Of a DNA stretch of 64,000 nt, positions 22,386-33,360 are shown in pieces (the stretch's first letter is position 1; every line of letters begins with the position of its first letter). A model generated the notes under the pieces. The model did not search any database and was not told where the DNA came from. It saw only the letters and a list, made by a program, of their open reading frames with translations. The position numbers and the translations under genes were made by a program. This stretch comes from Patella vulgata (Eukaryota > Mollusca > Gastropoda > Patellidae), in NCBI RefSeq assembly GCF_932274485.2, contig NC_065882.2:9097390-9161389 (forward strand), read 5' to 3'.

Positions 22386-23645
22386 CTTGTGACCTCCAGA
22401 GGGTCAACCCTGATACGCAATATTTTGACACTATTTGTGAACGAGGGGCGGCCATTTTGTCCGTCAGTTTCGGTGTGATTTTTACAAAATTTGAACCCAA
22501 CCATCCTTAGGGTGTAAAGGTGATATATTTAAACGTTTTTTTAAATCGGATAAAAATTGTGACCTCTATGGGGTCCACAAGCTAAAAAGAAATGTAAGTT
22601 TATAACACAAAGATCTCGGTTCCTTTCGATATTTGCGCATATCGAATTGTAATTTCCTGAATTATGGCCCTTGATTGTAGGAAAAATCACTTTCTTCTTA
22701 GCTTGTTCTCTATCCAACAAAATCGGATAAAAATTGTGACTTCTATAGGGTCCACAACTTTGATATACCCTATTTTTACGCTATTTGAGAACGAAGGGCG
22801 GCCATTTTATCTGTCAGTTTTGGGCCGATTTTCACGAAATTCGAACTCAGTCGTCCTTAGGGTGTAATGGTGATATAATAATACGGTTTTTTAAATCGGA
22901 TAAAAAATTATGACCTCTATAGGGTCCACAAGCTAAAAACACGATTTTTCATACAATCAGGGGCCATAATTCAGGAAGTTACGGTCCGATATGTGCGAAT
23001 GTCGCAAGGAACCAAGATCTTTGGGTTATAAACTTACATTTCAAGTTTCAACAAAATCGTATTAAAATTGTGACCTCTATAGTGTCCATAACCTTGATAT
23101 ACCATATTTTTACGCTATTTGAGAACGAATGGCGGCCATTTTGTCTGTCAATTTGGGCTGATTTTCACGAAATTCGAACTCAGCCGACCTTAGGGTGTAA
23201 CAGTGATATAATAATACGGTTTTTTAAATCGGATAAAAATTATGACCTCTATAGGGTACACAAGCTAAAAACGCGATTTTTCTTACAATCAGGGGCCATA
23301 ATTCAGGAAGTTACGGTCTGATATGCGCAAATATCGTAAGGAACCGAGATCTTTGGGTTATAAACATACATTTAATGTTTAAACCAATTCGGATAAAAAT
23401 TGTGACCTCGACAGTGTTCACAAGTTAAAAACGCGATTTTACGTATAATCATGGGCCATAATCCATGAAGTTACGATCCGATAATGCTAATATCGAAAGG
23501 AACCGAGATCTTGGGGAGATAAACCTATATTTCAAGTTTCGTTGAAATCGGATAAGAATTGTGACCTGTAGAGTGTTCACAAGCAATTGTGGACGGACAG
23601 GGACGACGACAATATACGTCCACATGAAAATGTGGGCGTATAAAA
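22386..23645 (+). repeat. Satellite A array (GTGACCTCTAGAG family), locus 2
   Basis: At least seven units with anchors TGACCTC near 22391, 22559, 22736, 22911, 23071, 23243, 23402 and 23562 (period 159-177 bp). Two sub-types alternate in part of the array: one has GGCGGCCATTTTGTC(C/T)GTCAG, the other GGGGCCATAATTCAGGAAG. The array abuts satellite B directly and ends in GGACGGACAGGGACGACGAC plus a hairpin. Confidence 0.85.
23614..23641. repeat. Terminal hairpin of satellite A
   Basis: Arms ATACGTCCACAT (23614-23625) and ATGTGGGCGTAT (23630-23641) pair over 12 bases with one G-T position and a GAAA loop. A decayed version sits at the end of the array near 60325-60350, and a similar end occurs in repeat G near 15170-15185 and 55265-55285. 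Confidence 0.75.
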
Positions 23646-23884
23646 AGGATCGGGGAGCGACATTAAAAGTTAAACTGGAGATTTTTTATCAGACTACATA
23701 AACAATCCAACCTATATGACTTAATTATCCCACAAAGCAAAATTGATGCAATTTGTACATTTGGGCAAGTGAAATCATTGAACTACTTGCCCTAAGAAGT
23801 TAATGTTGAGTTAGGAATGTGTCATGTTTTATTTTCCAGCAACAATCCCAAGCATAATAATTTAATGTCTACTTTTATGCACCC

Positions 23885-24150
23885 ACCGGACTAATGAATA
23901 CAGATATATGCCATACAGAGACCTATAAGGGGAATTTTGCCCGGAACCACTCCGCTAAAGCCTACTATATTGAATTCTGTCAAGCATTCTTTTACACCAA
24001 TGTTTACACTGGACCTTGTGTTTTTTGTACCATCTGATTCTGAACTGGATACTGTCTTTGCCAGGAACTCCCAGTCCCACCACGCTGACAAGCGAACTTT
24101 CTTGGCAAACCAAAGACCTCTTGGTTAGGGTGCCTGCGTCTTACTAAGCC
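23885..24150 (-). mobile_element. SINE-A copy, old
   Basis: Recognisable by GGACTAATGAATACAG, GGGGAATTTTGCCCGGA and CTTTCTTGGCAAACC against the intact copy; heavily diverged. Confidence 0.65.
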
Positions 24151-24314
24151 TAATCATTTACAGTGTTCTAGGCTAAATTTTGACCTGTGAAGAAAGTTTT
24201 CCTAAAATTCAATTTAAATATTACCTACACATGTATAAGGTAATGAGTGTTTCGCATCATGCCATACACGTCTTTGAATTCTTTACTTTAAAATTGGAAT
24301 TTTTCTGAAAAAAA

Positions 24315-24600
24315 AAGGGAAATGAGGTTGAATGAAGATGAACATATGCTAAGCAGTGGCCTATGACCATGAGGGTTTCTGTTGGTTTGAGGGAAGTTTT
24401 GTTTGAACAGCAGAGTTGCAGCCTTTTATAACAAATTCCAACTGCTAAGGGTTCTTTTATGTGTCCTCCATCATGTCCAAGAGACCCTGGTTTTCTTCCT
24501 ATCTGAATCTGATAAGGAGAAATCATGCCACGAAATTCTGAGGAACTTACTTGGCAACACTGGGATCGAACCCTGAACTGTAACAGTGACGAGGGTGGAT
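24315..24600 (-). mobile_element. SINE-A copy, old
   Basis: Recognisable by AACAAATTCCAACTGCTAAG, TTGGCAACACTGGGATCGAA (B box side) and AATGAAGATGAACATATGC; heavily diverged. Confidence 0.65.
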
Positions 24601-25367
24601 TCCATGTGATTTCTACTTGAGAAATTATTCAATATTGGGACCATCGGAATAAAAGGTTGAAAGATTTAAATTTACGGGCCATTAGCTGGCTTTAAACTAC
24701 AAGGAATTAGGGAAGTATGATTATTGGACAGCAGTACTGAGGGGTAATCTCTATAACTGACTTTCAGATTCTCAGGCCGCCCAACCATGTATCAACCTCA
24801 AGAACCATTGAACTAACGGATTTCTGATCATCGGCCCATGTATGGAATAACAGACATGTAGGGTGACAGAATAAGTTTACTTCAATTTACCATCTTGTCT
24901 AGACACATTTTTAAGATACCGGCGCTGGTGGATTATTAATTTACAACCTCTGAAAAAAAATAAATTCACCTTTTTTCAAGTACCGGTACAGTGTACTGCA
25001 GTTTAAATTTACCGAAAACAACTTTAATCATTCAAAATGAATGCCAGTTAACTCGTCCACACAAACAGTCTAGTTATGTCGTCCACAAATATCAAAATAC
25101 ATGTACACTGGTTAGTCGTTGACACGGCATTGGTCAACTCGTCCTAACACCCATGGCGCCTCAATTCGACAATCACAATGGCAATGATATGCCATGAAAA
25201 TAAAATGAATAAATCAATTTTCTGCATAGATCTAGTTCAAATTAAACTGAAGAATTTTCTGGGACAAACCGCCAAATTATAAATAATTCGGTATACTTAG
25301 GGTGGCCACCTTTGCTTGATCATATTGCGGGACATTATCTTTTTTCTTTTTTTTAAAAAAAACGAGG

Positions 25368-25725
25368 CAGTATGCATAACAATGTTGATATATAGTCACT
25401 TCACATTTTGTCATAGCAACAATAGAAAATCAAACTATGAAATATTCACACAAGCTGGGTTTGTATTCGTAAGGATAATAATACATAGCAACAATATAAT
25501 TTCAAGTCATATATAGTATTCATATCAGCGTGTTTTGTATTCGTATTCCAGCATCATCTTGCATTTAAAAAAAACGAACACAATTTCTTTTGTAGCTGTA
25601 ATAATACCTTTCTTTCATTTAAACAAAATATATAAATTATTAATTTGTGCGACAGAACTGTTTGAAAGGCTGCGTGTAAATATATATCATGGCGTTATAA
25701 TAACTTAGTATAAAGGATGTTATGC
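25368..25725 (+). repeat. Dispersed repeat D, copy in first duplicate
   Basis: Runs from CGAGGCAGTATGCATAAC to GGCGTTATAATAACTTAG. It matches 60430-60980 in reverse. The same block recurs at about 27004-27361 in the second duplicate. No coding capacity or terminal repeat was recognised. Confidence 0.75.
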
Positions 25726-25754
25726 TGGTTAAAGATGCATAATTTAAGAGCTGG

Positions 25755-26005
25755 GTGGGTTTAATGGCTGTATCATAAGGTCTGTCATTGAGTCAACTGT
25801 TGTGGTTTCGATTCCCCGGTTGTACGGGACAAGGAGTAGGGTCGCGGTCACCTGTCCAACCTCGTGCGTTTTCTCCGGGTCTTCTGGTTTCCTCCCACTG
25901 CTAAAGACCCGTACACGCAAGCGGAGGATTAAAATAAAATAAAATCATGTGTTTGTCCCAAAATGACCTAGTTTGTGTCAGTGGACTCTCTCTCTCTCTT
26001 TGGAA
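25755..26005 (+). mobile_element. SINE-B copy
   Basis: Head GGGTGGGTTTAATGGCTG with B box GGTTTCGATTCCCCGG, body TTTTCTCCGGGTCTTCTGG, 3' end GTGTCAGTGGAC then (TC)n. Duplicated at 27391-27641. Confidence 0.85.
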
Positions 26006-26039
26006 TATTCGAGACTTAGCCTCGCTTTCCCATTTTTAA

Positions 26040-26270
26040 ATTAAATTTTTAAATGACGAACTGTTCTAATCTAGTTGAAATCTCGAGTATCCAATGTCAT
26101 CGAGAATTGATTATGACCTTGTTTTGTTAGTAAATGTCTAATTAAATTTCAAGCCGAAAGAAAGACCTGCAAAAGGCAGATTTAGCTCTTGCATGATGTA
26201 TGTTTAAACTATTATTGCAAGAACTGTCAGCTCTTTATCTAAATCTTACGTAATGCATCTTTAACTTTCC
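26040..26270. mobile_element. MITE, TTAA family, rearranged copy
   Basis: Contains AAAGGCAGATTTAGCTCTTG and TGATGTATGTTTAAAC (one end) placed next to TGCAAGAACTGTCAGCTC and GTAATGCATCT (the other end), with TTAA at 26271-26274. The inner part is mostly lost or inverted. It is repeated at 27676-27906 by the tandem duplication. Confidence 0.6.
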
Positions 26271-26617
26271 CTGGTTGATCACCATGTCATGCTATATTAA
26301 TAATACAAGATACCTTTACACAATCATATTCTGTTATACATCAATAGATATATTTGAATTTTAATAATTCAGAGACGACAAAGTGAAAGCGAATGTAATT
26401 GATACTTCATTAAACCAAGTATACATATCAAAAGGAACAAGCAATACGATACATCCCTTGTCTTCCAGTAGTTTTTGTATTATATTTTATAGAAATACAT
26501 ATTAGTCTTCGGTCACGGCAAATGCCCCAGTAGTCAGCTAATGTTTTTTGTTTATGTGATTCACCATGTAACAAATTTTAATACTAGTATTTATTTAATT
26601 TTATTATTCTTTGGGTA

Positions 26618-26777
26618 AGAGGGGGGTTGGGTGGCCCATTGGTTAACGCATGCATTTTAGATCATAAGTTCTTCTGTCACTGAGTCAAGTGGCGTGGTTT
26701 CCATTCCCCGCTTGTACGTGACAAGGAATGGGGTCGACAGCTAACCTCGTCCACTGGTTTCCTCCCAAAGCTAAAGA
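26618..26777 (+). mobile_element. SINE-B copy cut by the duplication junction
   Basis: Head GGGGGGTTGGGTGGCCCATT with GGTTAACGC and B box GGTTTCCATTCCCCG. It stops in CTAAAGACC, where the second duplicate begins. Confidence 0.85.
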
Positions 26778-27390
26778 CCTAACACCCATGGCGCCTCAAT
26801 TCGACAATCACAATGGCAATGATATGCCATGAAAATAAAATGAATAAATCAATTTTCTGCATAGATCTAGTTCAAATTAAACTGAAGAATTTTCTGGGAC
26901 AAACCGCCAAATTATAAATAATTCGGTATACTTAGGGTGGCCACCTTTGCTTGATCATATTGCGGGACATTATCTTTTTTCTTTTTTTTAAAAAAAAACG
27001 AGGCAGTATGCATAACAATGTTGATATATAGTCACTTCACATTTTGTCATAGCAACAATAGAAAATCAAACTATGAAATATTCACACAAGCTGGGTTTGT
27101 ATTCGTAAGGATAATAATACATAGCAACAATATAATTTCAAGTCATATATAGTATTCATATCAGCGTGTTTTGTATTCGTATTCCAGCATCATCTTGCAT
27201 TTAAAAAAAACGAACACAATTTCTTTTGTAGCTGTAATAATACCTTTCTTTCATTTAAACAAAATATATAAATTATTAATTTGTGCGACAGAACTGTTTG
27301 AAAGGCTGCGTGTAAATATATATCATGGCGTTATAATAACTTAGTATAAAGGATGTTATGCTGGTTAAAGATGCATAATTTAAGAGCTGG

Positions 27391-27641
27391 GTGGGTTTAA
27401 TGGCTGTATCATAAGGTCTGTCATTGAGTCAACTGTTGTGGTTTCGATTCCCCGGTTGTACGGGACAAGGAGTAGGGTCGCGGTCACCTGTCCAACCTCG
27501 TGCGTTTTCTCCGGGTCTTCTGGTTTCCTCCCACTGCTAAAGACCCGTACACGCAAGCGGAGGATTAAAATAAAATAAAATCATGTGTTTGTCCCAAAAT
27601 GACCTAGTTTGTGTCAGTGGACTCTCTCTCTCTCTTTGGAA
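27391..27641 (+). mobile_element. SINE-B copy, second duplicate
   Basis: Identical, as far as read, to the copy at 25755-26005. Confidence 0.85.
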
Positions 27642-27675
27642 TATTCGAGACTTAGCCTCGCTTTCCCATTTTTAA

Positions 27676-27906
27676 ATTAAATTTTTAAATGACGAACTGT
27701 TCTAATCTAGTTGAAATCTCGAGTATCCAATGTCATCGAGAATTGATTATGACCTTGTTTTGTTAGTAAATGTCTAATTAAATTTCAAGCCGAAAGAAAG
27801 ACCTGCAAAAGGCAGATTTAGCTCTTGCATGATGTATGTTTAAACTATTATTGCAAGAACTGTCAGCTCTTTATCTAAATCTTACGTAATGCATCTTTAA
27901 CTTTCC
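27676..27906. mobile_element. MITE, TTAA family, second duplicate
   Basis: Identical, as far as read, to 26040-26270. Confidence 0.6.
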
Positions 27907-28253
27907 CTGGTTGATCACCATGTCATGCTATATTAATAATACAAGATACCTTTACACAATCATATTCTGTTATACATCAATAGATATATTTGAATTTTAA
28001 TAATTCAGAGACGACAAAGTGAAAGCGAATGTAATTGATACTTCATTAAACCAAGTATACATATCAAAAGGAACAAGCAATACGATACATCCCTTGTCTT
28101 CCAGTAGTTTTTGTATTATATTTTATAGAAATACATATTAGTCTTCGGTCACGGCAAATGCCCCAGTAGTCAGCTAATGTTTTTTGTTTATGTGATTCAC
28201 CATGTAACAAATTTTAATACTAGTATTTATTTAATTTTATTATTCTTTGGGTA

Positions 28254-28492
28254 AGAGGGGGGTTGGGTGGCCCATTGGTTAACGCATGCATTTTAGATCA
28301 TAAGTTCTTCTGTCACTGAGTCAAGTGGCGTGGTTTCCATTCCCCGCTTGTACGTGACAAGGAATGGGGTCGACAGCTAACCTCGTCCACTGGTTTCCTC
28401 CCAAAGCTAAAGACCTTGTGTGCAAGCGAATTATAGTTTGTGTCGAGTGGGCGTAAAATCCCATTTATCTTTTTCTCTCTCCCTCGATTGTT
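28254..28492 (+). mobile_element. SINE-B copy, complete version of the one at 26618
   Basis: Same head as 26618-26777, but it continues past CTAAAGACC into GTGTGCAAGCGAATTATAG, GTGTCGAGTGGGCGT and a short T/C-rich tail. Confidence 0.85.
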
Positions 28493-28839
28493 TTGACAAT
28501 AATTGACTTTGGTAGTTTATTCTATAGAAAACGTCTGGCATAGGACAAAGCACGTTTTCTAAGTTTTAAGTTAATATTTGGAGATTTTCAAAGATGTACT
28601 GTCTGAGAACTGAGATTTGAACTGAGATTTATACTGGCAGTGCAGTCTTTACAATATTTTTTAAATATAAAATGTGAATGGTGTTGTCTGTTGCGCTGCT
28701 GATAGTGGATGTAGTTGTAGTGCAAGAGAGGGGTGGGGTGTCAATGTTATATCAATTATATTCGATAATTTTTGTCAATATTTTCCAATTTATATGTTTA
28801 TTACATTAAAATATATATTTCTTTGAGTTAAACGTAATT

Positions 28840-29060
28840 GAAATGGGATTTAACGCCCGACTGGGCTAATGAAGACGGCCATACGCAATAGTGTCCTATG
28901 AGGGAAATTGTGCCCTGGACCGGTGTTACGGCCTACTCTTATATAGAATTCCAACGGCCATGGATTCTTTTGCGTCTCATCCGAATGAGTATACATTGAC
29001 CAAGACCCTCTGTCCTGCACCAGTGACAAGGGGGAACCACGCTGGTGGATTTCGGTGGAT
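28840..29060 (-). mobile_element. SINE-A copy, partial
   Basis: Tail ATTGAAATGGGATTTAACG, body CATAGGACACTATTGCGTAT (minus strand) and CCCTTGTCACTGGTGCAGGA. The tRNA head is missing. Confidence 0.75.
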
Positions 29061-29664
29061 TTTCAAAATGATGTACAGGGAAAGGTCAATTACATGTTGT
29101 TACCAAAAGGCCTTCTAAAGGATTTTGTGGTGGATCTTTCAGTATTGTGACTAGCCTAATACTCAAATAGACTTTCGCGAGACTAGATTCACGCATATTA
29201 CTGTAATAGAAATCTTCCATGTGAACAGTTGCGGTAAATTTTGTCTGGTTTCGGGACGCGGGACTTGGAAACATTTTGCGGGACTGTCCTGCAAAATGCA
29301 GGAAGGGTGGTCACCCTAGGTGTACTTCATCAATCAATGAAATTGGCATTTCGACGCCATGCATAATGCATGACACCAAATCCAAATTGTGTGCGAGTCA
29401 TAATCACACTAAACTTATTTTTACGCGATTTTCAGCAACTTAGACATTTTGTTAGTGATAAATTGTAACTAATCATTAAATTGGCTAGCTATAACAAAAC
29501 CCTGGTCTTTACAACAATTAAAACTTAGAGAAATATTACAATAACTTTCCTTAAATTGTTTTCATCAGTATCAATCAAATTAGCGAAAAGAAAAAGATGG
29601 CGGCCATAACATGAGACGAAGGCTACGATTGGATTAAATTAAATTTAATATAGACCTACTTAAT

Positions 29665-29895
29665 GTCTTTTTGAGACTAACATATTGTTCAATTTTATTT
29701 CAATAATTTGTGCATGCACGTAGGGCTCTTAAGCAGTGGGGGAAATCGGAGACCCGGAGAAAACCCACGTGGTTGAACAGGTGACCCTACTCCTTGTCAC
29801 GTACAACTGGGGAATCGAAACCACGCCAGTTGACTAAATGACAGACTTTATGATACAGCGCGCACGTGCTAACCATTCGGCCATCCGACCCCCCT
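29665..29895 (-). mobile_element. SINE-B copy
   Basis: Tail side CATATTGTTCAATTTTATTT, body TGGGGGAAATCGGAGACC, head side CGTGCTAACCATTCGGCC and a run of C. Confidence 0.8.
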
Positions 29896-30320
29896 CAGTG
29901 AGTGAGACGTTGGCACACTAGCCGAGTCGTCCCGTGTTCGATCCTGTCATTGCCCAGGAAAGCTCTTCTAGATTTTACGCCTTGGTTCCCCCTTCCAGTG
30001 GTGCAGGACATAGGGCCTGGCAAGAAGAGAGAGAAATGAAGTTTAATGTTCACTCTACACAAACTACGCCATAGCAGGACTAACACATGGATCAATTTTA
30101 TTTCAATTATTTGGCTGTTGGGGTCTTTTGCAGTGGGAGAAAACCATGGGGACCAGGAGGAAACAGTTGTACAGTCGTGCGGATGGCACAACAACAAAAA
30201 AAACTAGATCACACATGCACATTGTCGTGTATGTAAAAGTTGGACAGTTGGATTTTGAAATAAGATAAGGCCTTAGTGCCTCATTGCACACTGTATGGCG
30301 TATGTAATGGGTGTCTTTTT
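29896..30320 (+). mobile_element. SINE-A copy interrupted by a SINE-B
   Basis: The 5' half, 29896-30025, has the B box GTGTTCGATCCTGTC. The 3' half, 30165-30320, resumes with ACAGTTGTACAGTCGTGCGG and ends near TGGCGTATGTAATGG. A SINE-B lies between, so SINE-B jumped into SINE-A. Confidence 0.75.
30028..30165 (-). mobile_element. SINE-B fragment nested in a SINE-A
   Basis: GAGAGAAATGAAGTTTAATG to GGGGACCAGGAGG; 5' truncated, lacking the tRNA head. Confidence 0.75.
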
Positions 30321-30385
30321 TGAACGTTTTTTGATAATAAGAGCATGAGTAATTCTTTTTTGTTAAGAATAAATGCTTCAATTAT

Positions 30386-30540
30386 CCCAGGTTGGATCCC
30401 GGCATGTCAACATAATTACTCAGTATTTTCGGATTAATTGACCATTGACCGTGGTGTCAGACGGAGGTCCTGGCAAGAAACAGCATCTAGTCGTTCATAC
30501 TGTTTATATAGCACCGCTGTCTGTGCATTCTCCAAAATTG
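30386..30540 (+). mobile_element. SINE-A fragment, old
   Basis: Recognised by GGTTGGATCCCGGCATGTC, CAGACGGAGGTCCTGGCAAG and CTAGTCGTTC; heavily diverged. Confidence 0.55.
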
Positions 30541-30606
30541 TTTCATCAGATGGAGCAGAAAAACAGGGCATTATAACCAATCATTCAATTTGTCACTTGC
30601 TAATAT

Positions 30607-30929
30607 AGGGGAGCCACAGTGGCTCGGTGGGTAAGACATTTGTTTTACTAACTATAGTGGCTCTGTGAGTAAGACATTGGCTCGCTAACTTAGAAATCCC
30701 AAGTTTATCAGGATTGTCTGGTGTGGTTCCCCATTGTTAGCAGTGCAGGACGGAAGGTCTGGTAAGAGACAAAGTAATGGAGTGCACATAAAAGAACACT
30801 TGGTAGTTGGAATTCAATGTGTCAGGGCAAAATTTCCCTTATAGCACTCTGAATGGCGTATTACTGTTTTCATTTGCTCAGTCAGAGAAGAACAGCAGGA
30901 CGTTAAACTCCATTTCATTTCATATCAGT
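30607..30929 (+). mobile_element. SINE-A copy with partly duplicated head
   Basis: The head GGGAGCCACAGTGGCTCGG is followed by a second copy of the GTGGCTC(G/T)GTG(G/A)GTAAGACATT piece 47 bases later. The body is recognisable, and the 3' end is GGACGTTAAACTCCATTTC. Confidence 0.75.
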
Positions 30930-30947
30930 TGCTTAAAACAGGTCCAC

Positions 30948-31395
30948 TATCCAGGATCCCGCTGTTGGCCTAGACAGTTCATTAGGATTTTCTGACCAAA
31001 GGTTTCTCATTGTCAGTGGTGTAGGGCCGGTCAAGAAAGTATCCATAGTTGTTTGGAGTAGTTAGGACATTGGTGTGCACGTAAAAGAGCCCGAGGTCTT
31101 GTGTGTGTGTGCATGTAAAAGAGAGAGAGAGAGAGAAATGGGGTTTAACCTCCACTCGACACAAACTAGGTCATGTCAGGACTAACATATGGTTCAATTT
31201 TATTTCAATAATTCGCTTTCGCGTTGGGGTTTTTCGCAGTGGGAGGAAAATGGAGGAGCCGGAGGAAACCCATGAGGTTGGACAGGCGACCCTACTCCTT
31301 GTCACGTACAACCAGGAAATCAAAACCAACATGTAAAAAAAGTTGTAATTTGATATAAGAATAGGTCATATGGCAGCTGTCAAGGTGGCTAACAT
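30948..31395 (+). mobile_element. SINE-A copy interrupted by a SINE-B
   Basis: The 5' part, 30948-31120, includes GGATCCCGCTGTTGGCCTAG; the 3' part, 31330-31395, resumes with AGTTGTAATTTGATATAAG. The insert is flanked by a 9-bp duplication. Confidence 0.75.
31121..31329 (-). mobile_element. SINE-B copy nested in a SINE-A, with target duplication
   Basis: Flanked by CATGTAAAA at 31112-31120 and 31330-31338. The tail is a long (GA)n tract on the plus strand. The tRNA head is missing. Confidence 0.8.
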
Positions 31396-31424
31396 TTAGT
31401 TCTTTGCTTGCGTCTTTTCTTTTC

Positions 31425-31490
31425 AATGTGGGGGTTGAATGGTCTTGTGCTTAATGTGTGCGCGTGAAATCATAAGGTCTGTTGTGGACA
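31425..31490 (+). mobile_element. SINE-B head fragment
   Basis: GTGGGGGTTGAATGGTCTTG through AATCATAAGGTCTGTTGTGG resembles the SINE-B tRNA head. It ends abruptly. Confidence 0.5.
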
Positions 31491-32309
31491 CACTAGCCGA
31501 ATCATTCGGCTTCGGTCAAATAAGTGGGCATACTCCCACCCGATTCACTAGTTGATTGCATCACCTTTGACCTCGCATAATTAAACATGGCAGCGACCAT
31601 GTCTTCAAACAATTACGTTACTTCTCGATATGATCGGATTGGTGATTAATTATAATTCGGGCGAATATATCAAACATGTTTGCCTATTGAGTGTTATTGG
31701 TGGCTTTGGTCTTTTAAAATACCGATTTGAATGAAATATTTTAAATATGTACGGGCACCGTGCAGCCTACACAACACATCAAATCTTAAAGGATTACCAA
31801 ATTTCCAGCAAATTTACTTTTACTTTTACCGTGTAGCCTACACATGTATGATGGTCTGTTATTATATTTAGGTACCTGAATCATTGATAGAAACAGCAAG
31901 TTTATTTGTAAGATGAGTTTTACATAAGACTCGTCATTCACTTGTGTACATTTTGAAGCGGTAGCCTGATAAAAGAAATGCCGACCGAAAATCTCGATCA
32001 TTCGGGAATCGTCGCTAATCGCTATATAACGCCTACGACCCATGGTGGCAGTATAATGTCAAATAAGGCAGGCATGCTTGCATGCCGTGTGTTCAAAGCC
32101 ACATTAGGTCCTAATGAAATTCAACTATCATAACATTCAATTCTCGTCGGCCATTTTGATTATGGTCTATGCCTATTAGAGCGTACCGGTATCCGATACA
32201 TGACCTAGATACAGGACGCCGCCATGTTGGTGGACAACAACACACCACCTCTCCGTAAACATGGTAATAGATTTTAGACCATCCAACATTGATTGTTTTT
32301 CAAAGTAAA
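31491..32309. other. Unassigned stretch
   Basis: No gene or clear repeat seen. A pair of GTG(C/T)AGCCTACACA pieces about 65 bp apart (near 31761 and 31830) is the only local structure. Confidence 0.3.
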
Positions 32310-32430
32310 TAAATAAAAATGCGCCAGAAAATAATTTACATATTTGAAAAGAGCAAAGAACGTGCTTTTCAGTGATACGTAATATGACATCTGGAATTTT
32401 GTATTAAGTCACACATTTTTAATTTAAATA
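32310..32430 (+). repeat. Internal piece of the long-arm element
   Basis: GCCAGAAAATAATTTACATA through ATCTGGAATTTTGTATTAAG matches the internal modules at 59115-59230 and 59265-59375. Confidence 0.65.
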
Positions 32431-32821
32431 CCCGGCCATATCCCCGTCAAATAATACGAGTTCCGTACCACTGGACTTTAGACGAAGCGAAACAGTGAAT
32501 AACCACCAATTTGATTAATTATTATGTGTAAATAATGAATACAGGATTACATTTCCCCGACACAGAAAGGGGGGATATATAATAAGCTGCGTATCTAGTA
32601 CTTGGACTCTGTGAAGAACGAACCCCGCTAATGACCTATTTTTAGACAGACGCCATATTTCAATACATTCACTTATTTGTTTAAATCGAGTAGGCTAATG
32701 AATATGGATTTTAAAACAGTTCAGGCGGTATATATACATTATTCCTTTTTTGTAAATGAGCCGGGCGGCGAGCGGGCGGGGGTTAACACTGCTGCGCGAC
32801 ATTTTATTTCATCAATTTTTG

Positions 32822-33040
32822 AAAGTGTGAATGAAATGATCGTTTTTTAATAGTCTTTTAGAAGTGACGATGAAATGATCATCTATTTTCACCATCTCCC
32901 AGAAGTGTTAATGACATGCAGTTGTATATAGACTATCTTTCAGAAGTGACGATGAAATGATCATCTATATGATGAAATGATCATCTATTTTCACTATCTC
33001 CCAGAAGTGTTAATGGCATGTAGTTGTATAAAGACTATCT
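32822..33040. repeat. Tandem repeat, 82-bp period
   Basis: Units start at 32861 and 32943 (GAAGTGACGATGAAATGATC). The second carries an extra internal 20-bp duplication of ATGATGAAATGATCATCTAT. A partial unit precedes at 32822. Confidence 0.85.
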
Positions 33041-33044
33041 TCAT

Positions 33045-33360
33045 TTCGGTACGGGTATCCTGTACTCTTGAGGAGTATAAGCTTCGACAACATTATTACC
33101 TATTAACAAACCTACACCACAGTTTAAATCTGGGATGTCAATATCTTTAAGATGTGGATACTTTGAGATGTCACTAACTAAAGGGACATCACTCTTTGTC
33201 ACAGGAATTTGATCAACAGTGTAACAATTCTTAATAACAATAGAATCTGACATATCATACCTAAAACTTTGATATTACTTAATACAATAGTAGGAATACT
33301 ATTAGAATTATTCATAGTTTGTAAATTAATACTACTGTATGAACCTTCCTATTTTATAAA
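33045..33360 (-). mobile_element. BEL/Pao element fragment (protease region)
   Basis: The minus-strand frame carries YPHLKDIDIPDLN and VGLLIGNNVVEAYTP. This is the conserved stretch after the aspartic protease in BEL/Pao elements; compare WPHLHCIADQLP and ALLIGYNCPKALTP in the element at 44974-51718. A fossil fragment of a different, older lineage; no LTR is seen nearby. Confidence 0.7.

Larger units (their letters stand above)
25143..28413. repeat. Tandem duplication of a 1.64-kb block
   Basis: The block 25143-26777 is followed at once by 26778-28413. The only difference I see is one extra A in a homopolymer (8 A near 25364, 9 A near 27000). The outer edges and the junction share CCT (GTCCTAAC, GACCTAAC, GACCTTGT), a 3-bp microhomology. 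Each block contains repeat D, a SINE-B, part of a TTAA MITE and the start of another SINE-B. The junction cuts that last SINE-B, and only the second block is followed by its natural 3' end. Confidence 0.95.

Noticed and set aside
21275-23645. Regularly spaced repeats that might suggest a CRISPR-like array
   Set aside because: Units are 130-177 bp and diverged, with no short exact repeats separated by unique spacers; this is eukaryotic satellite DNA.
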